A stretch of 64,000 nucleotides of DNA from Dicyema japonicum (lineage: Eukaryota; Dicyemida; Rhombozoa; Dicyemidae). The position numbers and the translations under genes were made by a program. Where the stretch lies: positions 124,001 through 188,000 of the forward strand of contig RDEW01000017.1 of the NCBI GenBank assembly GCA_011109175.1. Reading direction: 5' to 3'. Shown here piece by piece: positions 58,985 to 64,000 of this stretch (its first letter is position 1; each line of letters begins with the position of its first letter). The notes under the pieces are model-generated. The model did no database searches. It had not been told where the DNA came from and saw nothing but the letters and a program-made list of their open reading frames with translations.

Positions 58985-59250
58985 CGCCGTCAGGTGATTC
59001 CGGCCGCCTCGAATAGCCATCTCATTCTTGCTCGATGTTCTTCCCGGGTTCCAACGCATTTCCGGATTGGGCGGGGTTTCTAACTTTTTTGGAGGGTAGT
59101 AAGGCTCCGGTTTTCCTCACTAATTCCTCAAAAGGTGTAAGGTTTAGAGGTGTCCAAGAAAACCTTTGCAAAGCCTTACTGGCCATTTTTTGGAAGGTAT
59201 TGATTTTTTCTATATTCCTGTTTGATAGGTATGGACGAGTCATTTTTCGG
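58985..59250 (-). mobile_element. LINE 3' fragment, same family as 6040-7240
   Basis: Minus frame NRNIEKINTFQKMASKALQRF then SWTPLNLTPFEELVRKTGA, virtually identical to 6955-7075, followed by AGTGAGAAACC-type pieces and a 3' end GGAATCACCTGACGGC. It is a 5'-truncated copy. Confidence 0.85.
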
Positions 59251-59348
59251 AAGTTTAGGGGTTTTATAATTAATAAAACAATTTATTACTTAAAAATAAT
59301 AATAAAAAAACAATAAATATTATTCGTTTAAAAATGAGAGTTAGTGAA

Positions 59349-60556
59349 TTATTTTTTAAACAAGTTCTTTTCAAATTCCTTCTTTTCAGTCTCTTTATTT
59401 AAATTTTTAATAAATTTTGTAACTAAAATAGGTATCTGAATAGCTATCGCAAAAACTCCGCATATCGCGCAAATTGAGCCGACTACTTTCCCCAAAATAC
59501 TTTTAGGATAAACGTCACCATAACCGATAGTCGTAATCGTCACTACAGCCCACCAAAACGAGTCTGGGATGCTAATAAACTGAGTGTCCGGGACATTCAT
59601 TTCTGTAAAATAAATTATATTTGAAAAGAAGACGACCAGAATCGACAAAAAGAAAAATATCATCGACAATTCCCGAAAAGAAGAATACAATGTTTGTCCA
59701 AGAATTTGGAGGCTATTTGAATATCTCGAAAGCTTGAAAACTCTCATAATCCTCACCAACCTCACAATTCGCACCGATTCAAGACTATTTGAATCCCACT
59801 TCACGGAATCCTGCGTTATTAAAAGACCTAGGAAATACGGGAGAATCGACAACAAATCAATCCAATTTAAAAAATTTTTGAAAAATTTGAACTTTTGTGG
59901 ACACAAAACAAATCGGAAGGAAAGCTCGAATATAAACCAGCCAATACAGCCCGATTCAGCATAGAAAAATATTTTCTCGTTAAGAGAGTCACCTCTGAAT
60001 TTGGGAATCGTTTCTGTCAGAAATACGGCAATTGATAGAATAATAACAACATTGGAAAATAAAGCGTAAATTTTCGCGTAAGGTGAACTATCAGGATACT
60101 CGGCGAACATCCAAAGTTTTTTAATGACAGGATTCCTCGGCATTGAAGCTTCCGGATTGTTAGTGGTTTTCCAGTTTGCCATCAATTTAAAGATGTGTTC
60201 AGACTCAAAGAAAAAAGAGACTTCGTTCATAAAGATATCAATATGAATCTCTTGAGGGATCTTGATGATTCCCCCACTTTGATAAAAATACAAAATATTC
60301 TCGAAGCAAATCCGGCTTCTATCAAAAAATACTCCTTCCGTAAGTCATCGTAATATTGGTTCCTCTTTTCAGGATTACCGAGAAGCGTGTTTGGATGCCT
60401 GTCCAGAGTTTCCAAAAATGTCTCAAAATGACAGCCACTTACATTGATTAAAATCCTGGTTTTATCTTCTAAGAACTCATCCTTGAGCTCAATTTTCTCA
60501 ATATCACTGGAATTGTCATTTAATTTAGGATAGTCACTACTTGATTTGCAATGCAT
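59349..60556 (-). CDS. Shaker-type voltage-gated potassium channel (Kv1-like), intronless
   Basis: Pore-forming subunit of a tetrameric K+ channel. The N-terminal T1 domain has [34 protein letters not shown] and [15 protein letters not shown]1-S3 follow. S4 is [19 protein letters not shown] with six regularly spaced Arg/Lys. S4-S5 has [17 protein letters not shown]. The pore is [20 protein letters not shown], and S6 is [20 protein letters not shown] then PILVTKFI. The family S6 gate PVP is replaced by QIP and the filter is TIGYGD rather than TVGYGD. One T is missing from a T run near 60327, which alone separates the T1 frame from the rest. The end after S6 is only about 25 residues, shorter than in animal Kv1, with no PDZ-binding motif. 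No introns seen, unlike the other genes. Confidence 0.93.
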
Positions 60557-60609
60557 TCAAATTTCATCAAATTGAGTAAATTAACTATTTAAATGATTAT
60601 GAGTCAACG

Positions 60610-60900
60610 TCATGTCCTATGACTCATCGTTGTAGTCAATAAATCCTTAAGTTGGGACTCTCTTTGAAATTTATCGATTTCTATATTATTATTAATACAC
60701 GAAGCTATCAATAACGTCATCCTCCCCCACTTGTTCCTGTCGCGAACAAGCTTCTGAATCCAGCTAAGTGATCTCCCTGAAACTCCCCCAAATCTGTTAG
60801 AGGTCCCCGGCCAGGACCATCGTAGGGTCGTCCTTTGTCGTCCATGGAATCGGGGAACTTTAGAGGTAAATAAGTCCTCTATAGCCACGTTAGCTGTGGG
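60610..60900 (-). mobile_element. LINE 3'-end fragment
   Basis: Minus frame VPRFHGRQRTTLRWSW, then LVRDRNKWGRMTLL. This is the RGRPR.TLP...DR..WR pattern seen at the C-terminus of endonuclease-type LINEs. It lies 54 bp upstream of the Kv start and is likely the far edge of the channel's promoter. Confidence 0.5.
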
Positions 60901-61054
60901 TACAGGTCCATTCTCAATTCATCTCCAAGGAGCCTCCATAGAGATTCCGTGATTTCAACTGAGTTTTCGCGAGCGCCTCACCCTCCATCGAGCTTCCCTG
61001 AAGCAAATCTTACACAGAATCTTTCTAATTACTTAATATATTGATTTCAGAAAT

Positions 61055-61300
61055 AAAATTGTTCCAAAGACCAAGGGTAAACCAAGCTAACTAATTCCTT
61101 GATCCTAAAGCGTTCCAGAAGAACCTTCACCCATGAACAGTGATTCAGAGGACTTGTCCGGGGAGCTGAGGTCGATTTCAGAACTCTTTGGCAGGAAACG
61201 AAATTGTCTCCCGGTAGAATGAATAATTGTATCCCTTTAAATGTCGGACAGGCATTGGGCGTCTCCTTTTAAGGTTGACCAAATGACGCCATTGAGGAAG
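61055..61300 (-). repeat. SINE-like dispersed repeat, family 2, copy 5
   Basis: Plus-strand anchors are TTCCAAAGACCAAGGGTAAA, GCTAACTAATTCCTTGATCC, GAACAGTGATTCAGAGGA, CGAAATTGTCTCCCGGTAGA and GGCATTGGGCGTCTCCT. Reverse orientation. Like copy 4, CACGTGGCG lies beyond it. Confidence 0.65.
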
Positions 61301-61399
61301 GAAGATGGCCACATAGAACCACGTGGCGAAAATCGAAAAATAAATAAATTTCACATCCCAAATTTTTTTTTAAAATAATGGTTTCTATTTATCAATCCA

Positions 61400-61965
61400 T
61401 ACAGCTGTTTTCATTAATTATTTAAAATTCACCTTGAAGTTAAACAAGGTCGGCATTCCTTTCCACAGATGTCAAAGGATCTTGGGTGTGACAATTGATG
61501 TGCATCTCTGTTTAACATTACACATAGAAAACATTCTATTGAAATGCGAGAAAAAACTGAACGCATTGAAAAGTTTATTAGGAATATGGAAGAGTGATAC
61601 TCACCTAGTCTTGTTGAAAATATACAAACCATACATCGACTTATGTTTCTCATTTGCATGCACCTCGTGGGGACCTTCCATATCTTGGACAAATATGAGG
61701 AAATTAAGAAAATGCAAAAGAGGGCTTACAGAATAACGGAGTGTTGGATTTGTGAAGGTCATCAACCCGGACCTACACCTATGGATGCCTTTATGAGACT
61801 AGACTCCCGATCAGAAGAAGTTGCCCATGAAAATTCAGGCAGCCGTCCTGTACGATAATGCGCGGGCTCGAAGGAAGAAAACCCGGCAAAGATGAGGTCA
61901 CTGTTGGAATGCATAGAGATCACGTGATAATTAGTTTTGTATTCCCTTGGTCTTGGGTTAAATAA
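61400..61965 (+). mobile_element. LINE C-terminal fragment
   Basis: Plus frame GIPFHRCQRILGVTIDVHLC, LLKCEKKLNALKSLLG, LKIYKPYIDLCFSFACTSWG, then a broken end and GATCACGTGATAATTAGTTTTG with CTTGGTCTTGGGTTAAAT. It follows the same plan as 50140-50670 but is more divergent. 5'-truncated after the YADD region. Confidence 0.75.
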
Positions 61966-61979
61966 AAAAAATTGCGGAT

Positions 61980-62790
61980 GGTTTCAACACTACCCCAAAA
62001 CACGTGCAGACAACAATGGTCTCGATTGACATCAACAAGGCGTTTGACTCGGTACAGAGGAAAGATTTAATTGGAAAAGTCTCTGATTCAAAAAATCGCC
62101 CTAAATTGAAGTTATGGCTGGCCAATTTTTATCTGGAAGATGTGGGAGGGTTATCTGTGGCCACCTCAGATCACGATCACGTTTACTACCAAACGGAGTG
62201 CCCCAAGGTTCGCCTTTGTCCCCATTCTATTCAACCTTTTCCTCCACGAGCTGCTAGCAGACATTGACAAAGACTTCCTACTGCTTTCTTATGCTGACGA
62301 TATCATCATTGCAACAAGAAGCAGTCTCACTCGCACTGAAGAAAGTGGATTGTATCGACGATTGGTGATAGCTAACCGTCTCTCGGTATCGGCTCCAAAA
62401 TCATCATGCACTCTATTCACCTCCGACTGGCGGTCCAAAGAAGAACCAGAAATCTTCATCGGACATACTCGGATACCTGTCACAAGAAACCCTCAATCCT
62501 GGGAGTGATACACGACAGGCTGCTTAATTTTACCTACCATGCCAAAAAAGTCTTCACCAAAGGGCTACAGAAATTGAATGTCAAACGGGCCCTCAAACGA
62601 GCCCCCAATATGAATAAAGCAATCGGAACCATATACCGCCAGACAATCGCTTGTTATGACAACGGACTCCAATTATGACCTGAGCGCTTGGAGCACGCAA
62701 TGGAGGTTACCTCTAATGATCGCGAGTCCAATGTGTCATACAGTTATTTATGACATCAAGAAGCAATCAATCAAAGGGCCATACGGTAGC
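61980..62790 (+). mobile_element. LINE RT fragment with intact YADD
   Basis: Plus frames MVSIDINKAFDSVQRKDLIG (motif A; 62010-62065), PKLKLWLANFYLE, a shifted VPQGS-type loop near 62195-62215, FLLLSYADDIIIATRSS (62275-62330), then ILGVIHDRLLNFTYHAKKVF and NKAIGTIYRQTI to about 62680. At least three shifts. It lies just downstream of another truncated LINE; the two are from different copies. Confidence 0.8.
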
Positions 62791-62794
62791 CACT

Positions 62795-62875
62795 CTGACT
62801 GTTTGGTTATTCTAGCCAGGATTGCGAGCGAGATTCGCTTAAATAGCCAGAAGCGCTTGCTGAGATCTCCAATGC
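62795..62875 (+). repeat. dispersed repeat 3, short copy
   Basis: GACTGTTTGGTTATTCTAGC, GATTGCGAGCGAGATTCGCT, TAAATAGCCAGAAGCGCTTG: the same 80-bp segment as in 46325-46400, 35830-35905 (inverted) and 15843-15925 (inverted). Confidence 0.6.
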
Positions 62876-62879
62876 TAGT

Positions 62880-63630
62880 AGATTTCTGATACCAAGACGA
62901 CCAAGAAATTTGAATGGTTATTGAAAGTCCATTAAAAATCTAGTTTATTGGTCAAACTCCCCTTGTCGCCCTGGGGTCGCTTAGTTAGTTGAGGAAATTC
63001 AAACTAGTCGAGGATGGTAGAGATAGTGATCTGTATTTTCAAATTGGCTTTTTCAAGAAAATCGTTTTCAGGGAAAGTTGAAAAAGTTTAAGAACCCCGG
63101 TCTAATAATTATGGACTTGATGAAAAACTAAATAGGGGTCAGATTGAGATTTTCTGATTCTAACCTCAACTGGACGCATTGGGGAAGTATAAAATGATTC
63201 ATTTTGACTTTGAATCTGATTATACTCATAGTTACTGTTAGTAACAAACATGGGGAAGGGGTTGTACCCCTGAGACCATTAATGATTAAATGAGTTGAAT
63301 TCTTACTCGTGAGGCTCGGGGGTGAGTTCAATATCTCTCAACGTAAGAAGGATCTCCTCGAAGTGATAACTTCGTGCCCAATCGATTATCGTCACCGGGA
63401 GGTCATATAGAGAAGGTAAGTGGTTCTTCTTATTAGGTGTCCTGCAAGGCAGTGACCCCCAACTTTTTTTGTCACGGACTGGTAAACGTTAGACAATTTT
63501 GCCGCAGGGGGTAGATTGTTTACTTACCTGCCATTTTCCGTGTCCTACTAAATAGCCACTAATCTCCTACAACTCAGTAAGGGGGAGGTAACTCAACGTT
63601 ACTAACAAAAATACTCAGACATTATTTAGT
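62880..63630. other. intergenic with hAT terminal remnant
   Basis: No gene supported. 63450-63540 begins CAGTGACCCCCAACTTTTTT and continues TCACGGACTGGTAAACGTTA, which looks like one end of a hAT/Charlie-type element; no matching right end was found. The minus-strand frame 63128-63331 has no motif. Confidence 0.35.
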
Positions 63631-63631
63631 A

Positions 63632-64000
63632 CTAAAAATCATTACAGTTATCCCATCTCAGCAAAACTGAAATAACTACCAAATCAACCTTCCATCGAGC
63701 TCCACAGGCATTGCAAAGGCAAAACGTGTCATTGGTTCATCAGCACTCCTAGTCTGCAGTTGATTGTACAGCACGTCATGGGCCTTGCATTTTCCACATT
63801 TTATCTGAGTCGAGTGTGTTCCCGATGTGGTCCTCAGTTGGGCTTCCTCGATCGAATCCTTCTTCATTTGAGCTCGCAGGGACTTCAACTCTCCATTAGC
63901 CATATCCTGAGAACTAACAAAACAGACTACCGCCGTGCTCATGATGGCAAATTCCGCGGGGAAATTAAACCAGACAATATATTTTGACGCAATTGAGGAT
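63632..64000 (-). CDS. transcription elongation factor TFIIS, C-terminal part (cut by the window end)
   Basis: Rescues stalled RNA polymerase II by stimulating transcript cleavage. Minus frame ISPRNFAIMSTA joins DMANGELKSLRAQMKKDS across a 24-bp intron (about 63918-63941), then IEEAQLRTTSGTHSTQIKCG, KCKAHDVLYNQLQTRSADEP and, in the shifted frame, CLCNACGARWK. This is the zinc ribbon of TFIIS: CGKC..., the catalytic RSADEP hairpin and C.AC. The frame slips by one base at 63727 between MT and CLCN and at a T run near 63951; both are single-base. The N-terminal domain lies beyond 64000. The stop at 63632 is the first in frame and lies about 18 codons later than the usual end. Confidence 0.85.

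Noticed and set aside
59734-59964. 76-codon plus-strand frame over the Kv gene
   Set aside because: Antisense shadow of the S2-S4 region of the channel; no independent motif.
63450-63540. A complete hAT near 63.1-63.5 kb
   Set aside because: One terminus is recognisable but no opposite end or TSD; the CCCCGGTCTA stretch at 63098 does not pair with it.

Overview
The window is eukaryotic and animal-like. Where a protein family is recognisable, the reading frame is interrupted by GT-AG introns of only 20-31 bp, which split conserved motifs in the correct phase. The genes are metazoan: MAPKAPK2/3 kinase, DDX41, ARPC3, phosphoinositide phospholipase C, NIPP1/PPP1R8, a BTB/AT-hook/C2H2 protein, CDC50/TMEM30, ribosomal protein uS11 (RPS14), a TEX11/SPO22-like meiosis protein, a Shaker-type Kv channel, TFIIS and an XTBD protein. 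Introns this short in an animal fit a dicyemid (Rhombozoa/Dicyema). That assignment is an inference from intron size and gene content; no species-diagnostic sequence was seen.

Layout. 1-2.7 kb: retroelement remains. 3.2-4.5 kb: MAPKAPK2/3 (+). 4.6-7.2 kb: three LINE pieces. 7.8-9.7 kb: DDX41 (+). 9.7-14.6 kb: repeats and an unrecognised coiled-coil-like stretch. 14.66-15.25 kb: ARPC3 (+). 15.3-20 kb: SINE, LINE and hAT remains. 20.1 kb: XTBD (-). 21.0-23.4 kb: phospholipase C (-). 23.8-24.5 kb: NIPP1 (+). 25-30 kb: repeats, a Ulp1-like fragment split by a hAT, and a LINE end. 30.4-33.7 kb: BTB/AT-hook/zinc-finger gene (+). 33.7-34.9 kb: CDC50 (-). 35-52.6 kb: almost entirely transposable elements, including a hAT nested in a LINE, a Tigger relative, two R2-like LINE ends and a near-identical duplication of about 0.8 kb. 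52.9-53.4 kb: uS11 (-). 54.3-57.9 kb: TEX11-like (+). 58.4-59.3 kb: LINE pieces. 59.35-60.56 kb: Kv channel (-). 60.6-62.9 kb: LINE pieces. 63.6-64.0 kb: TFIIS (-), cut by the window end.

The host genes form no operon or pathway. They are unrelated housekeeping, signalling and meiosis genes lying as islands in a repeat-rich genome. In almost every conserved gene the only lesions are single-base gains or losses, most of them inside or beside mononucleotide runs. I therefore read these genes as functional with consensus sequencing errors, not as pseudogenes. The transposon ORFs, by contrast, carry true stops, truncations and nested insertions.
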